A DNA stretch of 64,000 bases from Oscillospiraceae bacterium (GCA_017461245.1 JAFTYW010000033.1:1-64000); one strand, 5' to 3'. Positions 7,877 to 16,479 are shown, counted from the stretch's first letter. Notes: generated from the sequence alone by a model not told the origin. Made by a program: numbers and translations.

Positions 7877-8056
7877 AAAAGCCCTCCTTGTGTAAAGGAG
7901 GGTGGCATCCGAAGGATGACGGGAGGATTGTAAATATAAAAACTTGGCAATCCCTCAGTCTTTTGCTTCGCAAAATCCAGCTCCCGCTACTGCATAAGTT
8001 CGGCTTGCCAAATCGAAGATTTGGAGCCTTACTTATTTGCACAAGGGAGCCTTTTT
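7875..8056. mobile_element. MITE-like element with imperfect terminal inverted repeats
   Basis: 182 bases filling the feoB-trxB gap. The ends AAAAAGCCCTCCTTGTGTAA and, in reverse complement, AAAAAGGCTCCCTTGTGCAA match at 17 of 21 positions counted through the next A. Inside are further hairpins (CCCTCCTT-GTGT-AAAGGAGGG, GGCATCC-GAA-GGATGAC) and the phrase AATCCCTCAGTC, which I recall from intergenic repeats of gut Clostridia. It has no coding capacity and overlaps the last two bases of the feoB stop codon. Confidence 0.55.
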
Positions 8057-8061
8057 GTGTG

Positions 8062-8967
8062 TTATTTAAGTGAATCTAAATATCTGCAGGCGGCAAGCGC
8101 GGCAACCGAGCCGTCAGCGCAGGCAGTAGTTAACTGGCGAACGCTCTTCTTGCGGCAGTCTCCCGCAACGTAAACGCCCTGCGTTTTGGTACTGCAGCTC
8201 TCGTCAGAGTCTGCATAGCCGTATGAGTCTAGGTCGAGCAGGTCGGAAAATGCTTCGTTCTGAGGGATAAGGCCTATGGCGATAAACATTCCGTCAAGTT
8301 CTAACTTCTGCTCGCCGTCCTTTGTGTTTAAAACGATGGCGGTAAGCGAAGAGTCGCCGACAAGCTCTTTAACTGTTGCTTCAAAAATAACCGAGATGTT
8401 GTCAGCGGCATTTATCTGCTCCTGTAGCTTGTCCTCACCCGTGAGAAATGCTAAATTCTGAACGATGGTAACCTTACTGCAGAGCTTTGAGAGGAGCAGA
8501 GCCTCTTGAAGCGCCGAGTTTCCGCCGCCGATAACGGCAACATGCTTGTCCTTGTAAAAAGCTCCGTCGCAAACAGCGCAGAAGGAAATTCCCTCGCCGA
8601 CAAAGTCGTTCTCGTCCGGAAGGCCTAACATTCTGTGCTTTGCACCTGTTGCGATAATAACTGCTTTGGCATCATACCTTCCAAATTCGCCGACGACCGT
8701 TTTTTTCTCGTCGGTGCTTTCGATCTTTAAAACGGTGTCAACCTCAACCTCTGCGCCAAGCGAGAGAACCTGCTCGGTAAGAGCGTCGGCAAGCTCGGCA
8801 CCGCTCATAGAGGCACGGGTGGGAAAGTTTTCAACCAGCGGGGAAAAGGTTATCTGGCCGCCGAAGCTGCCTTTTTCGATAACCAAAACTGTCTTGTTAG
8901 CTCGTAAGGCGTAGAGAGCCGCAGTTAAACCTGCGGCTCCTCCGCCGATAATGGCGATATCGTACAT
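8062..8967 (-). CDS. trxB: Thioredoxin reductase (FAD/NAD(P)H)
   Basis: 301 residues with the two dinucleotide-binding folds of low-molecular-weight thioredoxin reductase: GGGAAG (8-13) for FAD, the redox pair C130-A-V-C133 followed by DG, GGGNSA for NAD(P)H, and the C-terminal GVYVAGDCR that closes the FAD site. It reduces thioredoxin or glutaredoxin-like proteins. It lies 13 bases downstream of an NrdD that ends in a CPNC redox domain, so it is a strong candidate to recharge that domain in ribonucleotide reduction. GAGGTAG precedes the ATG. Confidence 0.93.
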   Translation of the reverse strand: MYDIAIIGGGAAGLTAALYALRANKTVLVIEKGSFGGQITFSPLVENFPTRASMSGAELADALTEQVLSLGAEVEVDTVLKIESTDEKKTVVGEFGRYDAKAVIIATGAKHRMLGLPDENDFVGEGISFCAVCDGAFYKDKHVAVIGGGNSALQEALLLSKLCSKVTIVQNLAFLTGEDKLQEQINAADNISVIFEATVKELVGDSSLTAIVLNTKDGEQKLELDGMFIAIGLIPQNEAFSDLLDLDSYGYADSDESCSTKTQGVYVAGDCRKKSVRQLTTACADGSVAALAACRYLDSLK

Positions 8968-8980
8968 ATTATTTTCTACC

Positions 8981-11332
8981 TCAATTTAAGCTTTCGATGT
9001 ATTTCTTAATATCCGAAACACCGGTAAACTTCTGATCTCCGACAATAAGTGTGGGAGCCTGCTTTACTCCGAGAGCCTTTGCCTTTTGGGCCTCGTCCTC
9101 TGCAAAGAGCTTAGTGTAGCTTACTCCTGCCTTGTCAAGAAGGGTTGCTGCGATCTTGCAGTTAGGACAGGTCTTGGTTGCGAACATTATAACGCCGTCT
9201 GCGGAAGCGGCAACGTCCTCGTTGTTTTTCTTGTTAAGGATGGCGCTTCTGTCCTTTAAAACGGAATTTTCTACGTCGTAAACCTTTCTGTCCTTGTATT
9301 CCTGGGTCTTACCGTCGTTCCAGTTCTGAACGGGGCGGTAATAACCGGTAATACGGGAATAAACTTCGGTGTTGTTGCCGCACTCGGGGCAGGTGAAGTG
9401 CTCGCCGTTAATGTATCCGTGCTCACGGCATACCGAATAGGTGGGGGAAAGTGTGTAGTAGGGAAGCTCGTAGTTTTCGGCGATCTTGCGAACAAGCTCT
9501 GCGGCAGATTTCCAAGAAGGCATTTTCTCGCCGAGGAATGCGTGGAAAACAGTTCCCGAGGTGTAGAGTGTCTGCAGTCCGTCCTGAATGTCAAGAGCCT
9601 CGAAGATGTCAGCGGTGTAGCCAACAGGTAGGTGAGAAGAGTTGGTGTAATAAGGAGTTCCGTCCATATTGGCGGTGATGATTCCGGGATAACGCTTTAC
9701 GTCGTGCTTAGCAAGTCTGTAAGAGGTGGATTCTGCAGGTGTTGCCTCTAAGTTGTAAAGGTCGCCGTACTCCTCCTGGTAGTCAGAAAGTCTGTTTCTC
9801 ATGTGGTTGAGAACCTGCTTGGACCACTCTTGAGTTTCCTTGTGGGTCATATCTTTCTTAAGCCATTTTGCGTTAAGGCCAGCCTCGTTCATACCGACAA
9901 GACCAATGGTCGAGAAGTGGTTATTGAAAGTGCCGAGGTAACGCTTGGTGTAAGGATAAAGTCCCTCGTCGAGAAGCTTTGTGATAACTGTACGCTTTAC
10001 CTTGAGTGAACGGGCAGAGATGTCAAGCATCTTGTCAAGGCGCTTATAGAAGTCTTCCTCGTTTTCAGCAAGGTATGCAATTCTGGGCATATTGATGGTA
10101 ACAACGCCGACAGATCCGGTGCTCTCGCCGCTTCCAAAGAAGCCGCCCGACTTCTTTCTCAGTTCGCGAAGATCAAGGCGCAGACGGCAGCACATCGAGC
10201 GAACGTCAGAAGGCTCCATGTCGCTGTTGATGTAGTTTGAGAAATAGGGTGTGCCGTATTTTGCGGTCATCTCAAAGAGGAGCTTGTTGTTCTCGGTTTC
10301 AGACCAGTCAAAATCGCTTGTGATGGAATAGGTGGGAATGGGGTACTGGAAGCCGCGGCCGTTGGCATCGCCCTCGATCATGATCTCGATAAATGCCTTG
10401 TTGACCATATCCATCTCTTTTTTGCAGTCTTTATATTTGAAGTCCATCTCCTTGCCGCCAACGATAGCGTTGAGCTCTGCAAGGTCGGCGGGAACTGTCC
10501 AGTCAAGAGTAATGTTAGTAAAGGGCGACTGAGTTCCCCAGCGGCTCGGAGTATTTACGCCGTAGATAAAGGACTGGATGCACTGCTTGACCTCTTTGTA
10601 TGAAAGGTTGTCCACCTTAACAAAGGGAGCTAAATATGTGTCAAAGGAGGAGAATGCCTGAGCGCCCGCCCACTCGTTCTGCATAATTCCGAGGAAGTTT
10701 ACCATCTGGTTGCAGAGGGTAGAGAGGTGAGCCGCGGGAGCCGAGGTGATCTTTCCGGGAACACCGCCGAGGCCCTCTTGAATAAGCTGCTTTAAGGACC
10801 AACCTGCACAGTAGCCGGTGAGCATCGAAAGGTCGTGAATATGAATGTCGGCATTTCTGTGAGCATTGCCGATCTCGTCATCATAAACCTCAGAAAGCCA
10901 GTAGTTAGCGGTAATAGCGCCCGAGTTTGAAAGAATAAGTCCGCCTACCGAGTAGGTAACTGTCGAGTTCTCTTTAACACGCCAGTCATTGATCTTAACA
11001 TAGTTGTCAACAACTGCCTTGTAGTCAAGAACAGTCGATTTCATATTACGGAGCTTTTCTCTCTGGCGGCGGTAAAGAATGTATGCCTTGGCAACATCGC
11101 TGTAGCCAGCTTGACCGAGAACCTCCTCAACGCTATCCTGGATATCCTCAACCGCAATATGAGAATCCTTTATTTTAGGCTCAAAGTCTGCTGTAACACG
11201 CAGAGCAATAAAGTCGATCACACTGTCATTAAAATCTTTTTCACAAGCCTCGAAAGCAAGCCTTACAGCATCTCTAATTTTGGCAATGTCGAAATCAACA
11301 ATTTTGCCGTCTCTTTTTAGTACGTTATACAT
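8981..11332 (-). CDS. nrdD: Anaerobic ribonucleoside-triphosphate reductase with C-terminal glutaredoxin-like domain
   Basis: 783 residues. An N-terminal ATP-cone (about 3-90, VLKRDGKIVDFDIAKIRDAV) regulates activity. The glycyl-radical barrel follows, with a Cys zinc site (YSVCREHGY...FTCPECGNN) and the radical motif RITGYYRP (Gly663). After a linker, residues about 710-783 form a glutaredoxin/thioredoxin-like domain with CPNC at 722-725 and the cis-Pro stretch KQAPTLIV. The enzyme reduces NTPs to dNTPs without oxygen. Usual NrdD proteins stop soon after the radical loop, so the redox domain is a fusion. It is transcribed with trxB from a promoter with an NrdR-like box. Confidence 0.96.
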   Translation of the reverse strand: MYNVLKRDGKIVDFDIAKIRDAVRLAFEACEKDFNDSVIDFIALRVTADFEPKIKDSHIAVEDIQDSVEEVLGQAGYSDVAKAYILYRRQREKLRNMKSTVLDYKAVVDNYVKINDWRVKENSTVTYSVGGLILSNSGAITANYWLSEVYDDEIGNAHRNADIHIHDLSMLTGYCAGWSLKQLIQEGLGGVPGKITSAPAAHLSTLCNQMVNFLGIMQNEWAGAQAFSSFDTYLAPFVKVDNLSYKEVKQCIQSFIYGVNTPSRWGTQSPFTNITLDWTVPADLAELNAIVGGKEMDFKYKDCKKEMDMVNKAFIEIMIEGDANGRGFQYPIPTYSITSDFDWSETENNKLLFEMTAKYGTPYFSNYINSDMEPSDVRSMCCRLRLDLRELRKKSGGFFGSGESTGSVGVVTINMPRIAYLAENEEDFYKRLDKMLDISARSLKVKRTVITKLLDEGLYPYTKRYLGTFNNHFSTIGLVGMNEAGLNAKWLKKDMTHKETQEWSKQVLNHMRNRLSDYQEEYGDLYNLEATPAESTSYRLAKHDVKRYPGIITANMDGTPYYTNSSHLPVGYTADIFEALDIQDGLQTLYTSGTVFHAFLGEKMPSWKSAAELVRKIAENYELPYYTLSPTYSVCREHGYINGEHFTCPECGNNTEVYSRITGYYRPVQNWNDGKTQEYKDRKVYDVENSVLKDRSAILNKKNNEDVAASADGVIMFATKTCPNCKIAATLLDKAGVSYTKLFAEDEAQKAKALGVKQAPTLIVGDQKFTGVSDIKKYIESLN

Positions 11333-11371
11333 ATTTTTCCCTCCTGTTTATTTTTTCGACGATATGGCTTT

Positions 11372-11400
11372 AGTGTATCATATCTGTCGAAGTTTGTCAA
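11372..11400 (-). promoter_or_regulatory. Promoter of nrdD-trxB
   Basis: On the minus strand TTGACA (11395-11400), 17 bases, TACACT (11372-11377). It starts about 40 bases before the nrdD ATG. Confidence 0.8.
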
Positions 11401-11408
11401 TGCTAAAA

Positions 11409-11424
11409 CCACAATATATTGTGG
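11409..11424. promoter_or_regulatory. NrdR-box candidate upstream of nrdD
   Basis: CCACAATATATTGTGG is a perfect 16-base palindrome fitting the NrdR box pattern ACACnATATnTnGTGT. It ends 8 bases before the -35. A weaker match lies 32 bases away (11441-11456), the spacing usual for paired NrdR boxes. NrdR represses ribonucleotide reductase genes when dATP is high. Confidence 0.75.
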
Positions 11425-11452
11425 ATAAATAAAAATAAATTCACAAAATGTT

Positions 11453-12148
11453 CTACACGCCGCGAATCTCACATTTTTTAACAAATGTTAAAGCGAGTGC
11501 CTTCATTTTGTCTAAAATCTCCTTAGAAGGAGCCGAAAGCTCCTCGCCAATAAGGTCGCCCGAATCCTTAAAGCATTGCAGAAACCATCTGTCCGCGCCC
11601 TTTATGGCTTCTCCCGCTTTTGCTATGTCGTCTAAACTGTGAAGCTCGTTTACAATGGTAGTGCGAAACTCGTAATCGACCTTTCCTTTTAAAAGAATGT
11701 CGATGCTTTCTTTAAATGGAACAAAGAACTCATTAAAAGGCCCTTGCACCCCGCAGGTCAAAGGATATTTTTCGGGGCAGTTTTTAATATCCATTGCAAC
11801 GTAGTCGACAAGGCCTGCGTCGATAAGAGAGGACAGCCTGTCGGGGAAAGCACCGTTGGTGTCAAGCTTAATTAAAAAGCCGAGTTCTTTAATTTTTTTC
11901 ATAAACTCGTCAATTCCGCTCTGCAAAAGAGGCTCGCCGCCTGTAATGCAGACCCCATCGAGAATGCCGCGCCGCTTTTTAAGAAAGGCGAAAAATTCGT
12001 CCTCAGAGATCTCCTCGCCGCGTCCAAGCACAAGAGAGGCGTTGTGACAAAATGGACAGCGCAGGTTACAGCCCGCGGTGAACACCGTGCAAGCAAGTTT
12101 TTCGGGAAAGTCTAAGGCGGTAAGCTTAAGTAAACCGCTTATCTTCAC
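11453..12148 (-). CDS. nrdG: Anaerobic ribonucleotide reductase-activating protein (radical SAM)
   Basis: 231 residues from a GTG start, chosen because AGGAGG sits 6-7 bases before it; an ATG 12 codons upstream would cover that site. The radical-SAM cluster motif is C-N-L-R-C-P-F-C, inside TAGCNLRCPFCHN, followed by ITGGEPLL. It makes the glycyl radical on NrdD using a 4Fe-4S cluster and S-adenosylmethionine. It is longer than the E. coli NrdG (about 154 residues) and is of the larger clostridial type. It lies directly upstream of nrdD but has its own promoter and NrdR-like box. Confidence 0.93.
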   Translation of the reverse strand: MKISGLLKLTALDFPEKLACTVFTAGCNLRCPFCHNASLVLGRGEEISEDEFFAFLKKRRGILDGVCITGGEPLLQSGIDEFMKKIKELGFLIKLDTNGAFPDRLSSLIDAGLVDYVAMDIKNCPEKYPLTCGVQGPFNEFFVPFKESIDILLKGKVDYEFRTTIVNELHSLDDIAKAGEAIKGADRWFLQCFKDSGDLIGEELSAPSKEILDKMKALALTFVKKCEIRGV

Positions 12149-12220
12149 GCATTTCCTCCTCTCTTTGAAACAATAAGCGGGCACGGCACAAGGCCGTTCC
12201 CGCGTGTTTTGCTAATATAT

Positions 12221-12249
12221 ATCTTATACTATATTTCCACCTTTGTCAA
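12221..12249 (-). promoter_or_regulatory. Promoter of nrdG
   Basis: On the minus strand TTGACA (12244-12249), 17 bases, TAAGAT (12221-12226). Confidence 0.75.
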
Positions 12250-12257
12250 TTAAAAAC

Positions 12258-12273
12258 ACACAAGATATTGTGC
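12258..12273. promoter_or_regulatory. NrdR-box candidate upstream of nrdG
   Basis: ACACAAGATATTGTGC is a near-palindrome of NrdR type. The gap to the -35 is 8 bases, exactly as at nrdD. Confidence 0.7.
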
Positions 12274-12335
12274 TTTTTGCAAATTGGTTAAAACTACACA
12301 AAATTATATAAAAAGTTTTGTTAATAATTATTTAA

Positions 12336-12364
12336 TTGACTTTATGTAAGGGGCAATATATAAT
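12336..12364 (+). promoter_or_regulatory. Promoter of the GpsA-like gene
   Basis: TTGACT, 17 bases, TATAAT. It fires away from nrdG. Confidence 0.85.
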
Positions 12365-12415
12365 AGGATAAGCATCAGATGGCATAGATGACTTTATAAA
12401 AGAAAGGAAAAATGA

Positions 12416-13441
12416 ATGGCAAAAATTACTATTATCGGAGCGGGAGTTATGGGTAGCACCCTCGCATTCCCCGCCTGCGATAATGGGCATAGTGTTCACA
12501 TTGTCGGAACACCGTTTGATAAGGACACTATCGTCCGTTTAAAGCAGGATTCTCTACATTTGGGTCTTAAACGAAACCTGCCCGATGGAATTAGTTACTA
12601 CCAGTGCGACGAGGCTCTGAGCGTTCTTCCAAACAGCGACCTTGTTGTTGCGGGAATAAGCAGCTTCGGCGTTGATTGGTTTGCAGACGAAATGTTGCCT
12701 CATGTTGAGAGCGGCACCCCCGTTCTCATTGTAACAAAAGGAATTTACAGCCGTGGAAACGGTGAGATAAGTTCTTTTGTTGATTATTTTGAGGAAAAAT
12801 GCGAAAAAAGAGTTCCGTTTTTTGCGATAGGCGGCCCTTGCATCAGCTACGAGCTTGCCGATAGGCACGACACCTTTGTCGGCATCTGCGGCTACGACGA
12901 GGCTCTGCTTAAAAAGATCTTCGATATGCTCACAACACCTTATTACCATATCAACACCACCACCGACGTTGTCGGCTTTGAAATTGCGGCGGCGATAAAG
13001 AATATTTACGCCCTTGCAGTCTCTATGGCTGTCGGCGTTTCCGAGTCTAAGGACGGGCTTGGCTGCCGCCCGCATTTTAACAGCCAGTCGGGCCTTTTTG
13101 CCCAGAGCATAAGAGAGATGGAGCTTATTATAAAATGCTTTGGCGGAAACCCTGAGGAGAACATTGTTTACGGCGTGGCTGACCTGTATATCACCATCGA
13201 GAGCGGACGAAACCGCGAGATAGGTGTTCTGCTCGGCAGAGGTTATACAGTAGATAAGGCGCTCGAAAAGTTAAGGGGAATGACCTTGGAGTCGGTCAGC
13301 GCAGTAAAGGCGCTGTCAGAAGCGCTTGAGCTCAAAGCCAAAAACGGCGAGTTTGACTTTGAAAGCGTTCCGCTTTTTGCTCACGTAAACGAGCTTATGA
13401 GCGGCAAAAAAACCGTTGATATTCCCTGGAACCTATTTTAA
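12416..13441 (+). CDS. NAD(P)-dependent glycerol-3-phosphate dehydrogenase, divergent GpsA type
   Basis: 341 residues. An N-terminal Rossmann domain has GAGVMGS (8-14); the C-terminal all-alpha domain has the catalytic Lys in AAAIKNIYALAV and the RNREIG loop. GpsA makes sn-glycerol 3-phosphate from dihydroxyacetone phosphate for lipid synthesis. It differs from standard GpsA in several places: GGPCISYELADR replaces the usual GPSFAxE, and G-V-S-E-S-K-D-G-L follows the Lys helix. It may be a paralog with a related substrate. AAAGGAAAAATGA precedes the ATG; an out-of-frame ATG at 12412 is ignored. It is monocistronic with its own promoter and terminator. Confidence 0.85.
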   Translation: MAKITIIGAGVMGSTLAFPACDNGHSVHIVGTPFDKDTIVRLKQDSLHLGLKRNLPDGISYYQCDEALSVLPNSDLVVAGISSFGVDWFADEMLPHVESGTPVLIVTKGIYSRGNGEISSFVDYFEEKCEKRVPFFAIGGPCISYELADRHDTFVGICGYDEALLKKIFDMLTTPYYHINTTTDVVGFEIAAAIKNIYALAVSMAVGVSESKDGLGCRPHFNSQSGLFAQSIREMELIIKCFGGNPEENIVYGVADLYITIESGRNREIGVLLGRGYTVDKALEKLRGMTLESVSAVKALSEALELKAKNGEFDFESVPLFAHVNELMSGKKTVDIPWNLF

Positions 13442-13445
13442 AACA

Positions 13446-13480
13446 AATAAGGCTCCCTCTGACGAGGGAGCCTTATTTTT
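13446..13480. terminator. Bidirectional terminator between GpsA-like and EamA genes
   Basis: AATAAGGCTCCCTC-TGAC-GAGGGAGCCTTATT, a perfect 14-bp stem with T's on the plus side and A's on the other, placed between convergent genes. Confidence 0.92.
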
Positions 13481-14400
13481 TATGCTTTTTTATGTGATTT
13501 TGGAGCAGGTAGTTGAGATAAAACTATCGCTGCAAACATTATAATGCAGCCAAAGGTCTCTCTTAAGGTAAAGCTCTCGCCGATAAGCAGGGCGCCTGCA
13601 AGCGCCGCAAAAACCGATTCCAAGCTCATTAAAATTGATGCAACTGTTGGATTTTTTGAGTATTGCTGACCGATTATCTGTAGCGTATAGGCTACGCCGC
13701 AGGACATTATGCCGAGATAAAGTATGTAGGGAGCGGCAGCAATAACATTTTGGATGGTGGGGGTGTCGAATATAAACATAAGCACAAGCGAAAGGATGCC
13801 GCAAACTAAAAACTGAAGCGCTGATAGCTTAACTCCGTCAACCGTGTCGGAGTATTTGTCAATGCAGAGTATCTGCAATGTAAATGCAAAGGCGCAGCAG
13901 AGAACAATAAGGTCGCCGCTGTAAATTCCTCTCTCACCGCCGCCGAGGCACAAAAGGCACATACCGACGGTTGCAAAGATAACACCGAGCCAGACCGTAA
14001 CCGGCGGCTTCTTTTTGCTAAATAGAGAAAACAACGGAACCAAAACAACGTAAAGCGCCGTTATAAAGCCCGATCTGCCCGATGCGGCGGCATCCTCGGG
14101 GTAAAGGGCAATGCCAAATTGCTGAAAGTTTGTTGCAATGCATAGAAAAACGCCGCACAAAACGCCGCTTATTAAGAGCGCCTTTCGCTTTTCTTTTGTG
14201 CCCTCTAAAACAGGAATGCCGCTCTTGCGGCTTTTAAGTAAAATAAGGGGCATGAGCGAAAGAGTTCCTATGATAGAACGGATTCCGTTTATGGCAAAGG
14301 GGGAAAGATAGGTTACCGCCTTGTCCTGCATAACAAAGGAGATTCCCCAGAAAAATGCCGCAAGGACGAGCATTAGATTTCCTTTAAGATTTTTACTCAT
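13480..14400 (-). CDS. EamA-family (DMT superfamily) transporter
   Basis: 306 residues with about ten hydrophobic segments in two repeated halves of five, the EamA design. The N-terminal half has the conserved AAFFWGISFVMQDKA; the second half contains SILMSLESVFAALAGALLIGE, a strong family signature. Members export or take up small metabolites across the membrane; the substrate is unknown. The start at 14400 is preceded by GGTGAT; an ATG at 14415 that overlaps the previous stop is possible but has no better site. It is the last gene of the minus-strand run and may act with the adjacent PLP lyase. Confidence 0.9.
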   Translation of the reverse strand: MSKNLKGNLMLVLAAFFWGISFVMQDKAVTYLSPFAINGIRSIIGTLSLMPLILLKSRKSGIPVLEGTKEKRKALLISGVLCGVFLCIATNFQQFGIALYPEDAAASGRSGFITALYVVLVPLFSLFSKKKPPVTVWLGVIFATVGMCLLCLGGGERGIYSGDLIVLCCAFAFTLQILCIDKYSDTVDGVKLSALQFLVCGILSLVLMFIFDTPTIQNVIAAAPYILYLGIMSCGVAYTLQIIGQQYSKNPTVASILMSLESVFAALAGALLIGESFTLRETFGCIIMFAAIVLSQLPAPKSHKKA

Positions 14401-14411
14401 TTTATCACCAA

Positions 14412-15689
14412 TCAAAGCTTGATTTCGCCATTTTCGAGCATTTTTTGCGCCGCAAGCAGAACACCGATCATTCCGCTGTCGAAGGTGAGTGCGCCCTGCA
14501 TCCAGGCGGCGTAAGGCTCGCGCAAGGGTGCGTCTGCCGACATTTCAACCGAGGCGCCCATTGTGAATGTTCCTGCTGCCATAATGACCTCGCTGTCGTA
14601 GCCGGGCATAGCCCAAGGCTCAGGGGTTACGAACGAGTCAATAGGAGCGCCGCTCTGTATTCCGCGGCAGAAGGAGCAAAGCCTCTCTCTATTTTCAAGC
14701 AGCAGGAGCTGAACAATGTCTGCTCTCTTTTCCTCGGGGGTGGGAGCGGTTTCAAAACCTAATTTTGTAAAGAAAGAGGAAGCAAAAATCGCAGTCTTAA
14801 CGGCGTTGCAAACCGTCTGCGGAGCGAGGAACAGGCCCAAAAACAGCTCTCTGTTCATATCAAGGGTGCAGCCGAGCTCCTTGCCGACGCCGACGTAAGC
14901 CAGCCTGTCAGCACACTTTTCGACAAGTTCCTTTTTGCCCGCAACGTAACCGCCCGTTCTGGCAATTCCGCCACCCGCGTTTTTGATAAGTGAGCCTATG
15001 ATAAGGTCAGCGCCGTAGTCGGTGGGCTCTGTGGTGTCAACAAACTCGCAGTAGCAGTTGTCAACAACTATGTATGCATCACGGTTTACAGAGCGAATGG
15101 CGTCTATCATTTCTTTTGTCTGCTCGCTCGTAAAGGAGGGCCGCAGGCTGTAGCCTCTCGAACGCTGGATATAAGCCATTTTTATGTCTTGTGAGCAAGC
15201 CTTTTTGATGGCCTCCAAGTCGTACATTCCGTCCTCTTTTAGCTCGACCTCGCTGTAATCAATGCCGAAATCTATAAGCGAGCCGTCGCCCTTTTTGCCG
15301 CCGATGCCGATTACGGCGTGCAGGGTGTCGTAGGGCGTTCCCGTTATAGACACCATTTTGTCATTAGGGCGCAGTAGCGCTGAAAGGGCGGTCGAGATGG
15401 TGTGAGTACCCGACATAAAGTTAAAGCGCACAAGGGCGTCCTCAGCGCCGACAATTCGGGCGAAAACGCTGTCAAGGGCGTTTCTGCCGCTGTCATCATA
15501 GCCGTAGCCTGTAGTGCCGATAAGGTGCGCCGCCGAAACGCCGACAGAGGTAAAGGCGTGCATAACCTTTGTTTGATTATGGCGCAAAATCTCTTCAGCC
15601 TTTTCAAAAAGCGGCTTGCAGTCCTTTAAAGTTTCCTCGCAAAGAGAGTAGAGGCGAGGGTCAATTTTGTAGTAATCTTTCCAGTCCAT
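14412..15689 (-). CDS. PLP-dependent methionine gamma-lyase-like protein (aluminium resistance family)
   Basis: 425 residues from the ATG at 15689, preceded at 9 bases by GGAAG; an ATG at 15698 is too close to that site. It shows the fold type I pattern of the Cys/Met-metabolism group known as the aluminium resistance or YnbB family: GTTGYGYDDSGRNALDSVFA, FMSGTHTI, VDNCYCEFVDTTEPTDYGAD and the PLP lysine in GSLIKNAGGG. The reaction is probably carbon-sulfur cleavage of an amino acid, but no member is firmly characterised to my knowledge. It sits between a GNAT enzyme and a transporter. Confidence 0.88.
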   Translation of the reverse strand: MDWKDYYKIDPRLYSLCEETLKDCKPLFEKAEEILRHNQTKVMHAFTSVGVSAAHLIGTTGYGYDDSGRNALDSVFARIVGAEDALVRFNFMSGTHTISTALSALLRPNDKMVSITGTPYDTLHAVIGIGGKKGDGSLIDFGIDYSEVELKEDGMYDLEAIKKACSQDIKMAYIQRSRGYSLRPSFTSEQTKEMIDAIRSVNRDAYIVVDNCYCEFVDTTEPTDYGADLIIGSLIKNAGGGIARTGGYVAGKKELVEKCADRLAYVGVGKELGCTLDMNRELFLGLFLAPQTVCNAVKTAIFASSFFTKLGFETAPTPEEKRADIVQLLLLENRERLCSFCRGIQSGAPIDSFVTPEPWAMPGYDSEVIMAAGTFTMGASVEMSADAPLREPYAAWMQGALTFDSGMIGVLLAAQKMLENGEIKL

Positions 15690-15690
15690 T

Positions 15691-16479
15691 TTAAGCATCT
15701 TCCTTTAATAGTAGTAAACCGAAACGGCTTTCTTTAGAAAAGCCGATTTTTTTATATAGTTTTGCAGCGGACGGCGAGGTGCACAAGAGGCAGGGGGTGT
15801 AGCCCTCACTCTGCAGAGCCTTACAGACCTCAAAGATCAACCGCCAGCCAAGGCGCAGTCTTCTGAAATCGGGATGCACTGCAACATCGGATATAATGGC
15901 ATTTTCCTCAAAAAAGTGCAAAACTGCCGCCGTGCCGACCTTTTTGCCGCCAAAGCTCGCAGTAAAAAGGCGGGCAGGGGGAGTTTTTCTGTAAAAATAG
16001 TCGCAGTAATAGCTCTCAAACGCCGTGTCCTTGTAGGACGAATTGGCGCTTTTTAGTACATCAAAAAATGTACGCGCGTCGCGCTCCTCTTTGATTTCGC
16101 AGTCAGATTGCGGCGTTTTAGGTGCCCTTCTCAAAACAAAAGCTGCACCGAAAGCCGCCTCGCCGCCGTGCTTTTTTAAAATGCGGTCTATTATTCTTCT
16201 GTCAGCCTCCAAAAACCTTGCCGCGCTGCCCTCAAAATTTATAAAGCTGATAAGCTCGTTTAAATCGGGTTTCTCCCAGAAGTGCGCTGTCAGATTTCCG
16301 CTGTAGCTGCAGAGCAGACCTATCGTTTTGTTTTTGCGCTGTATTTCGTAAAGCGTGCAAAGCTTATGCAGTAAGAAACAGCGCGCATTTGAAACAAGGC
16401 GGGCAAGCAAAACAGAGGATCTTTGTTTTTTGCCATCTAAAATTTCAGAAAGCCTATCTAAAGAAATTTCTGTTATCAT
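15691..16479 (-). CDS. GNAT-family N-acetyltransferase
   Basis: 262 residues. The N-terminal half is weakly conserved; the C-terminal half is a GNAT domain with the beta4/alpha3 segment AIISDVAVHPDFRRLRLGWRLI, where the acetyl-CoA loop reads R-R-L-R-L-G-W instead of R/QxxGxG/A, then LLCTSPSAAKLYKKIGF. The substrate is unknown. It ends 1 base before the PLP lyase start and overlaps the M42 gene before it by 4 bases (ATGA), so the run is an operon. Confidence 0.85.
   Translation of the reverse strand: MITEISLDRLSEILDGKKQRSSVLLARLVSNARCFLLHKLCTLYEIQRKNKTIGLLCSYSGNLTAHFWEKPDLNELISFINFEGSAARFLEADRRIIDRILKKHGGEAAFGAAFVLRRAPKTPQSDCEIKEERDARTFFDVLKSANSSYKDTAFESYYCDYFYRKTPPARLFTASFGGKKVGTAAVLHFFEENAIISDVAVHPDFRRLRLGWRLIFEVCKALQSEGYTPCLLCTSPSAAKLYKKIGFSKESRFGLLLLKEDA

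Noticed and set aside
13806..14048. Minus-strand alternative frame inside the EamA gene
   Set aside because: The hydrophobic EamA frame is intact and continuous; no sign of a frameshift.
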